Origin: Opisthorchis felineus
Taxonomy: Eukaryota > Platyhelminthes > Trematoda > Opisthorchiida > Opisthorchiidae
DNA length: 64,000 nucleotides
Direction: 5' to 3'
Assembly (NCBI GenBank): GCA_004794785.1
Contig: SJOL01007034.1
Location: 412,159 to 476,158, forward strand
Shown piece by piece: positions 12,901 through 26,760 of the stretch (the first letter of the stretch is position 1; the number at the start of each line of letters is the position of its first letter). The notes under the pieces are model-generated. The model was not told the DNA's origin and made no database searches. It worked only from the letters and a program-made list of their open reading frames with translations. The translations under genes and the position numbers were made by a program.

Positions 12901-15900
12901 TGGCCATTTAGGGCAGCATATAGTGCCTGGTAACCAGAGTCCAAAATCCTAATTACCTTTGATAAACTGGATTTCATAATAGAAATTAAGAGGTAAGAAT
13001 TGTCCAATCGGCAGTGTGTGTAGTCTTCTGCAAACAGCCTACTTAAAGCAATATGCAAATCCATACTTCACGGGTACTGAGCCCAGAAACTGTTTTATGG
13101 TTTTGGAAATATGGGGCCCCTGCATTGACCACCGGAAATGTAGAAATTGCTTATGAGATAAACGGATTTTTTTTGTTTCATTCTACCTGTGACGATCTAT
13201 AAGTCCGCAAATCTGCACGCATCGTTTTCAGGAATGTGCCAACTTTTGCATACACCTCCACGTAAGACTCTAGTTTCAGCTGCATTTGCGTGCCTTTGTA
13301 TGGGTATGTGTGCGGAAAAGTTGTTCGTGATAACCAAATCAAAGGAATCGCTCACCGAGAACTTCCCGTGTGATGTGTGATGCCTGAGACAAATAAGATA
13401 ATGATTTTCAGCCAATTTAAAGACAAAGTAACCGCTCCCCTCTAACGCTCTCTTTCCCGCTCAAAAAGCGAACATGCCGAAATTTTGAATTGGATGTAAT
13501 ACTGAATAAATGCACTGGGAGAAATTTTCATCTATAAAACCTCAAGATCTGGCGTTCTTTACCTGTGACTACCGATAACTGGAAGGGAAATTTTGGAAGT
13601 CACAACTACGCGCTATTAAAAATGAGCGAGTTTTGTAGACCTCACAATTGGTAAAACCAGGTGGATCTCATTCAAATCCAAATTTGTTAGCAGATGATTG
13701 TATTTCGCTAAACCAACAACAGGCCACCTGCCTTGCGGACAACCCCTTCTGAGCTTAGTAAGAAGTGCCAATTGGCTACTAAGCGAGTATAGTAATATTG
13801 TCATTTTCTTTGGTACGCTTTTGTGGTTCATAGTTAGAAAGGTAATAGTGGGGTTGCGGTGTCTCCCTCCATGTATGCCGAGCCCAGTAGCCCCTGAAAA
13901 TCAGCACTAAGTAATTTGTCACACTCCAAAATACCCTCTGATAGTAACTAGTTATCATATTCTTGGTTTCACTGCTATCTACATATGATAGTGTAGGCGG
14001 TGTCCGATTGCGCGACCGTAAGTAAATAACACTCGAAATTTGCAAAAGACGTCAGCATTAGGTAGCAAAATTCTACGAATGAGTAATTTTGTCACAATAT
14101 AGTGGCTGTGCCCTATTTAGCGGGAAAAATGACATGAATCCTTATTCGACAGGGGTTACACGAGTTTTGTAACAAGGGCCACGCCAAAGTGCACCCTCTC
14201 TAAAAGCGCCTACAGCACTGGTTGCGCTCACGGACGGTGCATTTATGTAGTTTGGCTGCCTGGATTTTGGGAGTGACAAATCGTTGAATGGGACTGAAGT
14301 TGGAGGCAATATAACAATCCGTATATCGTATCTTGTCGGCAGAATAAGGGAAGCGCAGAACTGTGCAAAGGGCTAAGAACCCAAAGCCATATGGATGCGA
14401 TCGGATGTTTAGCTCCGGGATTTTGCTTGGATATCCTGTCTTAGTCTATGATACGTGCCGTGCTCAATTTTCAGGCGAGCCCGCGGCGCAAAGGATAATA
14501 TATTGTTGTCGTGCGTGAATCAAAGCGCGGATGAACTAAGCGTTGACGCCATAATTTTGCTTTCGGGCTTTAAACCCAGTCCGTACGTATTGGGTTTCTC
14601 ATTTTGACCGCTTACGTTATCCACCGTCGTAGTTGTAACTTTGTCATCAGATGAAATCGCCTCCCGGCTTGCACCACACAATGAACCGCCAGGCAACAAA
14701 CCCATCTGCTTTGGCCTTTTCTGACAAAACATACCTTGAAATATAGCATTTTTTGAAACCTTCGTCTGATATCTCTGATTACATACGTCACAAAACTAAC
14801 GCGGGCTACTGGAAAGTAAAGACGGGTTGGAATTTTTCTCAGTTAAGAACGGAGACATCATGCACGGCAAGTTTCGCCGCACCTCCAGTTCTCCTATTGG
14901 CGTGGTCTTCAACACAACTAACTACGCCGAAAGTGAGTCTCCATTTAGTGTGCCTCCAGCAGGGGTGAAATAGAAGTGCCCGTTTATCTCTACCGGTTGG
15001 ATGACTGCTTTTCGATAGAGACAAATGTTTACCCTGCCAAACAAAACCATTTCGTACATGAGTTATTCCACTATCAAGAAGCACCGGTCGGATTTTTATC
15101 AGCAAAAATTTATTGCACTCAGTTCATACCCGTGTTAGACTGGTCCCCCTAGTTCACGTGCACCAATACAGTGCATTCGCCTATACTACAAATGAAATGT
15201 CACTTGCTTGTTGAACGGAAACTACCAACGATCTTGGTTGGTTATATGGTTGTGGTGTGCACAAGTTAAATCACTAAAGTTTGAGTTGCATATCTCATGT
15301 ATATGAATTATCCCAATATAAATTTGCATCGGAAACGTCGAAGTTTTTATTTTTACGAATGGTGTCACTAATGAGCAGGCGTGAGCGGACCCACATTTTT
15401 TTCACTTAAATATCGCACTATCAACCGCCTCCTAGACATCTGTATTCCTCGTGATTTTGGTAGTTTTTACAACACTTAATATAATCAAGTATCTAACAGC
15501 GTAATTCTGAGCATTGCAAATTGAGGATCACATTTACACATTCTTTTTCATGTGGAAAGTTTTGTGTTGTAGCTCAGTATTATGCACAGCCTGGCGATAC
15601 TAAGCGCGAAACCTATGTGGATTGCATCGATAGAGGATGCTTTTGTAAATGTTAGTAAAAACGTTAGACAAAGTTATATACAGAGGCTAGGGTTGCGGCG
15701 CCTTAGCTGTAGACAGAACATTAAATTTATTTTAGTGATATTTGTAAATCTATCTGCGTTAGAATATTCCCTATAGGTCAGTGGGTGCACCCCGTGACAG
15801 GCGTGTTAACACGAACATTTTCAGAAGAGCACCGGAAAAACAAATGTGGAATAGGAAAAAATGTTCCAGTTGTTTTTGCCATATCGTTTTTAATCTTGCG

Positions 15901-17036
15901 TTTGCGATTTTCGTGCACCAAAAATATCTTACAAGCCTGATACGCCTCCAGCTTAGGACGTGGAATAAAAGACTTCCAGTAATTTCAACGTTGAAGGTGG
16001 TAATTTCGCCAGTGGCTCACCTAAGTCCCTGGGCGCCCTCGGTATTTCGGTCTGTATTTTGGGTGAATATCGTCAAACCAGGTTTTTAATAATATAACGT
16101 GGATTGTGTCAAACTATGGACTGTACGGTAGGCAAATGGATGTTATATTAAAACTATTCTTTTGAGAAAATTCTCCGAACGCGTCTCAATTTCTACATCT
16201 CCGACATCATATGTAATGAGACTGCAAAACTGCACGTGTTTCGCCATACACTTGGCTGTAGCCGTTTAGATTCTATAATATTAGTTGGCATGTGGTCAGT
16301 TTGAAATGTGTTGCCAGCACCAAATCCTTCGAAGATATTCTGTGGAAGTCGTCTGAAGATTTACCGGCTTGTAGTTTAGTACGGAGATCCATTCACAACG
16401 CACCACTTTTTATCTTGCGGTTTACAATCATTAGCCGCGATGGTAAGGCACATCTGTAATATTGGGGACTGCATTTGTATACTGATTCAGAATTCAGAAT
16501 TAGAAACCTCAGTTGACACATTAACGTTTCAAGGGCAACAAGGTTTGTTTAAATTACAGAGCCGTCCTCAATGGTGGATGTTACGGAGGCCGAATTATTA
16601 TTATATAGTAAACAATCTACGACTTATGTCCCAGGTAAAGGCATGATTCTTGTAAAGTTCAGTCTGATATCGTGACGGTGAACGTTGTTTACGTACGGTT
16701 GTGCAACCATCATCTGCCTAGTGATTAGAAAAACAGTTCTATTCGTTTTGTCGCATTAAATCGACTTGGGATAATAAGGAAAGCTTGAAAATCTACCGAA
16801 GTTCAAACCGTAATACGTTCCCGAAATAGCCCACTTTCGCAAACTATACGCGTCCGGCGGTTGTTCAAAAGTCCATTTAGCTCGAGAGTTCAAAAGCCAT
16901 TTAGGGTACACCAATGAATACACGACAGGTTTCACGTGTACATTCGTCCAACCAGAAAACAACTTGATGCTATTCTTGTGGGTGACTCCGGATGCTTGCA
17001 CAAAAGCACAAAAAAGTGAGCGCACGAACCTACCTT
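944..17036. other. 16 kb with no recognisable gene
   Basis: AT-leaning, stop-rich DNA. Open frames of up to 135 codons exist (the longest at 1232-1639) but show no family I recognise, and they are of a length expected by chance in this much six-frame sequence. I saw no LINE remnants, tRNA genes or clear exon chains. One short palindrome is listed separately at 10657. Confidence 0.5.
10657..10675. repeat. 19-bp hairpin, 9-bp arms
   Basis: CCATCCTCG and CGAGGATGG flank a single G. The arms are a perfect inverted match. No function is apparent. Confidence 0.6.
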
Positions 17037-18426
17037 AAAGTGTGGTCCACGAAGTAAGCCAAGAAAATGCAAGTGGCTCAGAAAGCCGAGAATGCCGGAA
17101 GATTATTTCAGTTGATCCATGCGACCGGTCGCCTGAAACCACCTGTGATCGGAACCATAAAGAATTGGTACATAGCAACCACCTTTAGCGTTGGGCCGAA
17201 TACCTCGAACATCAGATGTCGTGTCCAGAAGCTGACAATCATTAGGAGCTCATAGCTCACGTATGACCCTGGATGGTGAACGTGGAACCACCTTGGGCCT
17301 CGGAGGTTTATGACTGCTTACGTTACCTCAAGCGCAACCCGCCTTCTGTTCCGGAAATCCCCACCAACATTGTCCAAAGATGTGGGTGAAGTCCTCAGTC
17401 AGCGCTTGTCTGATCTGTTTGATTGCATTATGGAAAGCGGTCTGTCAGTGATAGTGCCCATTTTCTAGACAGAGACTCGTAGTGAGTGTGATATTCACAG
17501 ACGGATCAGCTTGACTCCGATCGTAACGAGAATGTTGGCGTTACATGTACTTCGTCGCCTTACGGTGGCTTGTGGAACACTGACTAGAGAGGATAAAGCG
17601 GGATTCCGGTCTGGTATTGGTTGCGTTGACCAAATGTTCAAACTACGTTGGGTGCAGGAAAAAACGCCGTAGGCACAATCGACCCAAAATTATAGTATTC
17701 CTGGATTTCCAAGTCACATTCGACTCGGTTCACCGGTCTCTTCTTCTTGAAACATGGAATGCCGAGATATTTGTATTATCAGACTTTCAAAAGTGTGAAC
17801 GTATATGGCGAGCTCTCCAAAATCTTCCGTACAGAAGGCGGTGCTCGTCAGGAATGTCCACTCCATTCCTGTTTAACTTCGTGATCGATGAAACCGCTAG
17901 ACGATAATTTGAGACACATATCTCGTCAAAGTTTTGTGTCCCTTAATCTCAAGGGACGTATGTATCAGGCTACAGTGCGGGTTGTTTTGTTGTGTGGCTG
18001 TGAGACTTGGCCTGTTCAACCAGCGGCACTCAGGCGTCTTCAGTTGCTCGACAATGGTTGTCTCAGAACCATAGCTCGTGTGGTTTGGTGTCGCCGAATC
18101 TGTAGTGAGGCAATTAAAGAACGAGTTTTTGGTTGTATAACGGGCACTTTTAATGCAGGATGTGTTCGTTGGGTCATGTTTCGCGTATGCCGGACCATCA
18201 TCAGCCGAAGAGAGTGCCGTTTTCCATGCCAAAATTAGAGTGGCGGAAGAAGAGATGGGGGTGCGAAGTAGAATACGATGGAATTGGATGCTCTTGGTGC
18301 TCCTTGCTTCCCAGAATTGAAACCGCGTGATCCCCACTGAGCCTGGTAAAGGCGCCTCAAGATACTTCTGCCAACCGATGTCAAAGGCGTTTATGTTCTC
18401 AGTTTTAATACGGATTGCCTGAATGA
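17037..18426 (+). pseudogene. RTE-clade LINE reverse transcriptase, internally deleted and frameshifted (copy 2)
   Basis: Fragments in all three frames line up, in order, with an RTE-type RT protein. 17067 onward gives QKAENAGRLFQLIHATG (pre-RT linker). Around 17390-17660 come VGEVLSQRLSDLFDCI, VIVPIF, HRRISLTPIVTRML, LRRLTVA and KAGFRSGIGCVDQMF (RT fingers). 17695-17720 gives IIVFLDFQVTFDSV, which holds the motif A aspartate. 17862-17905 gives TPFLFNFVIDE. The next residues, from 17905 in another frame, are LRHISRQSF...LKGRMYQATV, which belong well downstream. The YADD motif C, and the KCKVMLLD segment with which copy 1 begins, are therefore missing. The remaining C-terminal part (LLCGCETWP, RRLQLLDNGCLRTIARVVWCRR) resembles copy 1 and ends at a TGA at 18424. 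It is older and more damaged than copy 1 and cannot encode an active RT. Confidence 0.85.
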
Positions 18427-18595
18427 GCATCTGGGTGTGTAGGCTCCTCGGAATGGTGGCAGAAGGCTAGCACTGAGTCGCTTCTACGTCCATCTTCGTT
18501 ATTTTCTTCACAATAAGACTTTAAAATTAATCATGGTTTTACGGCAGCGAATCGTCGGTGTTGACCACTGATGGCGTGCTGCCGATGACGTATTG
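18427..18595 (+). mobile_element. 3' UTR of RTE LINE copy 2
   Basis: This aligns with 760-915 of copy 1 (GCTAGCACTGAGTCG, CTTCACAATAAGAC, AATCATGGTTTTACGGCAG, GTGTTGACCACTGATG). The microsatellite tail seen in copy 1 is reduced to an irregular GATG-rich remnant near 18570-18585. Confidence 0.7.
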
Positions 18596-21500
18596 TTCAC
18601 GAATATTTGAACGATGGATTTTATCAATTATTGAAATAAAGCAATATTCCTGTCACACAGGTTTTTCCCCAGTGAAACATGCATGTAGGGATGAACATTC
18701 AAAAGTTGCTTCTGGCTGCCCGAAAATTATAGACTATTGCTTCACATAATGGACGCACTCGCACAAATTGCGTCACATTAGAAGTAGCATGTGCCCTTTA
18801 AGAACTGGTGGGTTCTTCTGGTGGAGGCTAAATGTGATACGTAACACTCCGGGTACAAATGAGTTTAAGTCTACGTTTCTCTGGCTTACCTACATCAATC
18901 TCCTCATGTTCTATCAGTAGGTTCGTTCATGAGTATTTGCCCCGGGTCGCATTACCAAATAAATGCCATTTCTCCTCTCCCGTCTTTGGCCGTTGATCCT
19001 TAGATTTCGTAAAGCTTCAACAGGTGAGCGTGCAATTTCCGCATGAGTTCGGCCCTATAACCAGAACGTAAAAACAGGCGACAACTTTTCAACGCATTTC
19101 CAATATTTCTGATTTTGGAATATTTATTCGAAATGGATTGCTTAGCTATGGTCTCTTTCGTGCGCCTCAGCAAGGGCAATAGCACATTCCACAATTCAGC
19201 TGAGAACTAGTGAAAACCAGCCGCATGTTCAAATGGGAATAATAGAGTTATGATTAATTAAAACGATCAATATCTACGCGCTGTTTTAAAGCAATTGATG
19301 CTGACAACTGTCCCTTTGGTATCTTCTTCAGTGTTTTGTCACGTCAAAGGTGAGTGGTTGCTTTACAAATTGCTCATTAAATAGTCAACCATGATTTTCA
19401 AGGGTTATATGATTTAAAGCATACCAAAAGTTGTAGGGTCAAACTTACGTAGCTATAGCAGCCATGAAGCTCAAAATTTTGTCCTTTTGCGGCTGACTTA
19501 TTCACAGACGAATAAACAAAGGTCAGTGGATTATGGGACATGTATGCCGTAAAATAAATCTGTAAAAATAATTTTGTTGCCTGCATCACCTTTTGTCCAC
19601 ACGGGTGGGATCAACTATTCCCGTCCTTGTACAGAAAAAGAATAATAACCGAAAGCCCAGCTAAATCACACTTTATCGAACGTCATTTCAGTGAGCTATC
19701 AAAAGTCTAAGCTACCTCCAACATGATTATCAATTGGAAAAGATCTAGATGAAACCTACTTGTGTGGTTATAGGATAACAACGTTCCATGTGGCCTACTG
19801 TTGGCGGCGAAGATGAAACACTTGGGTGCAGTTAACTTTATGTGAAATGCAGAATATTAATACTCCGGGGTAAAAACTTGGTCAACACGGTGGATATCGG
19901 AGGACATCCGATACTATTGTCCGGTATACTATTGCCACCTGGCCATATTGCTGATTGCAAAATGTCAATTTCCACGCCTTCGGGCTTCTCGCACAAGGGG
20001 AAAGAAAAATACAGTTTTATGGTGTACAAATAATTTTTCTAATTTCCAGAATTCAAAGCTTTGGTACAATGAGTTCTTGTCGCCAAATCAGGTCAAACCC
20101 ATGGCGGGTGAACTTGGCAAAATGTATATAACATTTAAGAAGAGAGTCGACAATAATTTTAATTCTGCATACTTCAACAAAAAACTTATCCAATGTGTAG
20201 CAACGTGCGTTCCAAATTATTGACAGCCTACTAACTAACCCAACGATGCCACGGGATATGCTGCAATAATTCTGCTGGATGAAGCTGGCCCAGAATGTCT
20301 TCTCAGTTGTCGGCAAATGGCAGTGCCATTTTGCCATAGACGAAACTTGCCGGGATATCATATCAGATGTCGGTTTATTTACAGTGGACTTTAATGGCTG
20401 ATCAAAGCGGCTGTGTAGAGCTGGCTACAAAACCAAAAAGTTGGTATTACCACCGTTAGTGGACACTCTGCCATGCAATTTTAAAAACTATATGACTCAA
20501 ACGTAGTATCATATATGGCGGCTGCAAGCGTATTCAACTAATTACTGAGCCTCAGCTCATTGTTCTGAAATCTCAGGTAACAGGCGTGACGGACTGATGC
20601 ACCAGGACGTCTGCTTACTTCAATTTTTTTAGGTCTTTAAATAAATGATCAGTGGAACAGATGCAATCAGTACGTTCTTGCATGGAAGGATTTATTTGTG
20701 CTTCTTCAAACAATGTGTTCCGACATAACACCAACTACGAAACGATACCCAATCATGGGAAATCCACTTGTGTTTGTGGAACAGATATTGCACCAGGGAT
20801 GGCCGAAACTTACCCGACATGGTGCAGCAGAACAGTCCACCTGGAAAGTAAATAAAGTGAACCATTCTGCTCTTGTATTCGTTATCCAGATCTGCTTTCC
20901 TTACACATTCGTAAATAAAATTTGCAAGTCGATATAAAATCCCTGAGGTCATCCGATGTTTATGCGACGCTGTTGAATAGCTAAGGGACGCTTTGAATGA
21001 AATGTGGCTGCAACATATCCAAATCCAGCGTATTCATCGCGCATCGGGAAGACACTTCTACTTGTGCAGATACACTCGTCGACTTGAGGTTTCATTCTGA
21101 ACCTTGCAACAAATATCACAATTTCGTGATAGGCAAGGAAGCGTGGATTCCTTGTATTGCTTAGGAAAGCGGCAAATTAAGCCACCCAAGTGGGAATTAT
21201 CTTTGTGGACGATTAGTTTCAGTCCATCTGGTGTTGCAAGTTTGAGATTTTTTTGCTCGTTAAGATGCTTCTAAAAAACCGGAGGATGTGAATAAAGCAT
21301 CATTCTGTAACGCCAACGGATTAAATGAATAACACGAACGGTCATCCCAATAGCGAAGCAGAGGGCTGCTCAGATTCACAGAGTTCGAATCGCTTTATTA
21401 TAAGGAAGCTTCTCTTGTTCTAATGTGTGGTGGCGTTCATGTGTGGTGGCGAGCAAACACGGAGATCGTGATGGTTTAATCCAAGTTCCAATGAACAATT

Positions 21501-24500
21501 CCCCACAAGTCTTCAAATATATATCCAGTTATTCTAAAAAAATTAAAAACGCGCTTTGCCTAGTGTAGGGCATATAGTTGATTACCAAGACTGTCTCATG
21601 AAAACGGTCAGTAGTTGAAGTCCCAACAGCTTTTTTAAAATGTGGGTTTCCGCTTTTGAGGTCGTTTATGGAAATGAGTATTATTTCCTACACAATGAAG
21701 ACGAAGGCCATACATGAGTCTGTTCTTTGACCCAGTGCAAAGAAACTTTTAAGTACAACTATTGTGCCCAGGATATGCTCAGGATAGATCGTTGAAGTAT
21801 TCCAGATGAGTTACAGTTATTTACTGTGCACATCGGATAATGAAAACTGGTTCCACTTAATGTGCACGTCCGCCAACCGCAATCTAACCATACAGTCAGC
21901 AGTTGCAATGAACTGCATGCAATGCAGGCTGTGAAGCAATAAAATGTCTCACGTTTACAACACGTTACGCTCATTGATAAGCTGGAACAATTGACAACCT
22001 ACGTAACAGAGAAAAAGTGCTAAAGTCATCATAACGAATTACAAACAGCGAATCTGACAGTTTGCGGTGAGGATTTTCGTCACGTTACCGATTGCCTTGT
22101 TCGTAGCAGCTCGCTTCCCAGCAGTTGCACCATTTGATTCTTTCCTCCGAGAAACTGGCCTTTTGATTTCTTGGTTCATATTAGCTACCCCGTGGTTTGC
22201 CAAATTTTCGGGGTTTAGGATGTCGCTAGTTATATTTTACCATTGCTTTCCAAGAATAAGGCCGCAGCACACCACAAGCAGCTCTAACACCGCCCTAACG
22301 CGGTGGCTGTTACACACAATTAGGAGTGAGGAAACGTATCGTGAATAATTTGTGGAGCGCTTCTCGGCTTCCCGGTGTGGGTTGGATTACTATACTGATC
22401 AAAATCACGGCCAAAAGGTTACGGATCTATACCGAATGTATTTTTACATACGCCAGTAATTAATGTCCAAGAGACCTAAAAAATGACTTCACTGTCTCGC
22501 GCGGCTGGAGAAAAACGCCTTCGATATTATTGCTGGTATTGTGCCAGCTTGGACGTCAAGGATGGTCGAAAAGAACTGCAAAAACAATTAAGTCGTTTAT
22601 CCTTGCTCCACGCAGAACAGCCAAAACATATTCAGCATTACAGTAGCAAAATTGTTTAGCCTCAGCGGAGTAGCCACTGGATATCCATTTCGCAATATAC
22701 ACATTAAACAATACACTGGTTTTTGCGTGCAAAATTAACCTCCACTTTATAACATTGTGAACCAAAAAAATCCAAAAATCAAAAGGATTGTCTTTGGCTG
22801 AGGAGAAGCCTTCAAGCAAGCCATCCCGCGGAAATATAGTGGCACACCGCATTTAGAAATGGAGCTATGTCCTGAAAAATTGGTTTCAAATGTGAAAATA
22901 TGTTACGTGTTGGATAAAAAGTATAGTACAATTGGATAATTCACCAACATGTCAACATCATGAAAATTCCCGTAAGACAGCCGTGTGCATAGTTTATGCA
23001 ATACATTAACATATAGCACAACTGTTCACGTCCATGTCCCGCTGGTTTGGACAGTCAACTTTCGTCTTGCACTAGTTTTGCTAATTAGTCCAAAACCAAT
23101 TGCAGAGAAGTGGACTGAAGTTTCGCTCTTTATAGTGCTAATTTCATGCATATCTTTGACAGTGAAGACTTCCGAACAAGGGACAAGTGACATTCGGGGT
23201 GAGCGTGTTACCACTACTCCGCTACCACATTCTCTGCCTATCTGAATTTTTACGCCTGTGCACGCGGAAATGTTCCTATTAGTGATAAATTATGTTTGCA
23301 CAATTCCACACACGACGACCAAGTAACCCTTTCAAAGTTGACGATCGACTGTCTAGACTACGGTTAACATGAACTGGTAAAATAGTGCAAACGCATGCTA
23401 CACGTAGGCAATGAGAGCAATGTGTGATATCGGAATCAACGGAAGGAACAATAGGAAGAATCGGAAACAAAGTCATGACAAAAACATCATTTCTTTGTCC
23501 GACCATCATAATTTTTAATGTAAGGCAGTAAAATTCAGATGAAGAGCTTAGGAAACGCGAAACGCAATGCCACCCTAACATGCATTTCTCTTTGTTTGAT
23601 CTCTTTCAAGGTAACTGATCTTCTCACGTTTCTATTAACAGACTTAAGCGGTGACAATTGCGAATGATGTAGTTCCTCAAAAGGGTTTCGGCGATTCGCC
23701 AATGCCAACTTTCCTGGCGTATATAGCAATTGGGCCGATAAATCGATACTTGTTTGTTCGCAGCTGCTGTGTTTATCCCCACTCAGTCCTTTTTCGCGCT
23801 GTGCTGATTCAAGCATGGTCTACACTGGCGTTTGACACATCGCGCGATTGCCTTTATCTGGTAACCTCTGCGTCCACGGCCATAGAAACTGATGGGTTTA
23901 GAAGCATCTTCTCGCGTGTTATCGCACCGCCACCGCGAGTAGAGTCACTGTGATTTTATGCGTATATCCCTTAATCTACTGGCGGTTTTGATTGACCTGA
24001 CCAAATGGACGGAAGAAATAATATTTGCCTATATTGGAAACAGACTCAGAACGCATATATTTGCGAGAAAGAGGAACATGTCATAAGTATTGAGACCACA
24101 CTAGCATGGCACGTGGGCGTGGCTAATGTGAAATAGTCTCATTAGCCCGGAAAAGCCGTAGTTTCTTCGAATGGCAAGCCACTGGGATCAGCACGGTATG
24201 CTCATTACTTATCTCGGCCAATTGCATCAGGCTAGCAGCATTCATACCCGAATTATCTGGATTGTTCGTTCACGAGAAGCGCCCCACATTTGCTGGCAGA
24301 ATATAAAACGACCAGCTTAAAAAAATAAACTGATGCATGAGCACCTGGTCAAATAAACCAATGGCTCAAATACGAGTATTGCGAACGCGATCATACTAAG
24401 ATGGCTTCTTCTATAACACGTGCAGGTTCGTGTTGTACGTGGATCCAGTACGCCTGGAAGCCGACTACGTTCGACTAACCGGCCTAACACAATTTAGTGT

Positions 24501-26682
24501 GCACACATTCTGCATGAAGTAATGCCCATCTAGTTTCTAGCCATGCGAGCGCAAAACGCAAGCTGTCAATAAGAGTCATCTCCTCATACAAACGAAGATA
24601 CGAGTTGTATTTCTCCAACCAATCACTTTGTGGGTCGACGTTTTGGCACGCTCCCGGCCCATCCTTCCAAATTAAGGCATGTGCAATCATGTGGCTGCTT
24701 CTAAGAAAATTAAGTAATGTTACACACTCATGTCACTGCTTTGACTATGTCCGTGCACAGTTTACGGCGACAGTTTAAAGTATTTTGTAGGCTAAATTAC
24801 ACAATGCACACTTCAGATTGGTGAATTGGAAATGAAACCAACAAGTTACAAAAGAACAAAACTGAACACAAACTGAGGCTCCCCTCTCTAAATGAAGCCA
24901 ATCGAAGCTGAAAAGCCCCGAATCACTGTACAGTTGCTACATTTAGCCCAGGATAAATCAGTACGAGTCATCAATAACACACACTACCAACAATCTGTAA
25001 GTAACACACCGGGAGTCATAATCCACCAGGCGAGTGAAGCTTCCAACTGAGAGGTGGTCGCATGAGGAACCAGAAAACACGTGTGATCACAAGGTATGGA
25101 TCCCGTTAGTGAAGAATCAGTGGTGCTGATTCTTGCTTAAATACAAGTTGATCGCTATATTTATCGGCCACTCGGGACCGAATAGTTTAGCGCCCAAACT
25201 AATTCCTCTGATTTCACGCGATGATTGCTACTTTGAGTATCGTGAGACGTCCACAGTTGATAGTTTCCAATAAGAATGCAGCAAGACCACAAATTTTGTT
25301 AGAATTCCATTACTCCTGAGCTTTCAGTATAGGACGGAAAGTTTGGAGATTCCAACATTTGCTCCTGTTACTAATAAATCGTTCTACATTACATCCGAAA
25401 ATCCAAATATAAAGCTCCAGCTATTAAAAGTTAATAATCGTTTCGAATAGAACGCGATATGGTTAGGCGCAATGGAGGATGACGTTGTAGAAAGCCTCTT
25501 GTGTGGGGGTCCATTCTGAAAGTAGAATTGATGCAAGAAGCCCACTGGTGAAGACGAATTGTGTCCTGCTTGTGTACCGTTATCTTTGGATATCTGATGA
25601 ATTTTTAGGGTAACAGCCACGATTTCATTAGCCGTCCAAATACAAACCCGCAAAATCCAGGCGATCATCTGTAATGAGCAGGTTGGGTGAACTAGAAGGA
25701 AACGGTAGGTAACTGGCCATACGTGGAATAGATAAGATTATTCGCAGCCCAGTTCGTAAGGTTGTTTGGATTGTTACGCTATGCAGATTAACTGCATCAT
25801 CGGTTGATGGGTCTTAATAGTGGAAGTTATTTAAATTAGAAGCAAAGTGTATATGACATCAACTGTCTGTTGGAACAACGGATGCTGCGACATCGCGAAA
25901 TTTCAAATTCAACGAAATTTGCTAACGCTCATGTGCAGCGGAACCTATTTCCAGCTGACCTAGGATAGGACGGTTTTTACGTGAGTTACTCACGAGTGAC
26001 ACGATCAGCAGCTTCGTTGAATTTGGGATAGACTACTTTGCTCCGCAGAAAACAATCCAGAGCTGAATCTCTAAAATCGCCACAATTGTCACCACAATAA
26101 CAACTGGTATCAGCCTCAGGATTATTCACTTCTATAAAGCCTATCTGCTTTTGACGCACTGCTGAGGCGAAGAAACATTTGCGAACAACTCATGGAAACG
26201 ACTAAGATACTGTCACTCTGAGGGTGTACTTGTGACTATTGTTCAGCCGGTGCTTTAATACCTATTCTCCGGGCGATTATTTAGGATGCTTTTTGAGCTA
26301 ACTGAAAGAGCAATGTGCCTCGTCAATCTTTGAAGCCTTTCTGATACAATCAAGATATCTGGGTCTGGATTGTAGTCTTAAGTTTTCCAGAATAAGAAGA
26401 AAAAGTTAACGCAGGTGATCCCGAAACATTATCACGCATTCCCTCGGGAATATTCTCACACACACTTGCTACATCCCTCAAGAGTGGACAGTTTTGGCTT
26501 TTCAGACGTGACTGTTCAGATGCGTACAGCTATTTCTGGTGGAATTGTGTTAACGCGCTGGCTTCGTTTGTCAGGTAACCAGGATCACGGAACATATGCA
26601 CTGCCTGTAAGCTTCGATGAGAATGAAAATCAAGTGAAATAACTCGCCCTCTATTTTGAAAATAACAGATTGCTTTCTCTAC

Positions 26683-26760
26683 TGGTTGTTGATCAGGCTT
26701 GCATTGCAAGCCAATTGCCAAGCTCGGCGAACAGATCAACAGCCACCTGATCAACAACCA
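26683..26760. repeat. Nested inverted repeats, 15-bp outer arms
   Basis: TGGTTGTTGATCAGG (26683-26697) is the exact reverse complement of CCTGATCAACAACCA (26746-26760), with a 48-bp loop. Starting inside the left arm, GGCTTGCA-T-TGCAAGCC (26696-26712) forms a second perfect hairpin with 8-bp arms. No target-site duplication or element body is visible, so a MITE origin is only a possibility. Confidence 0.65.

Noticed and set aside
14753..15105. Possible exon in overlapping frames on both strands
   Set aside because: Several frames stay open together for 60-90 codons, but no motif, splice signal or second copy supports coding.
17897..18430. 177-codon minus-strand frame opposite RTE copy 2
   Set aside because: Long, but antisense to recognisable RT sequence. 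Its openness reflects the codon pattern of the sense strand.
21386..21400. GAGTTCGAATCGC, resembling a tRNA B box
   Set aside because: No paired T-stem, no A box at a suitable distance and no acceptor stem.
21424..21455. Short tandem duplication of TGTGTGGTGGCG
   Set aside because: Only two units. Too short to mean anything alone.
22350..22400. CGCTTCTCGGCTT, resembling the start of U2 snRNA
   Set aside because: The match ends after about a dozen bases. The following U2 sequence and the Sm site are absent.
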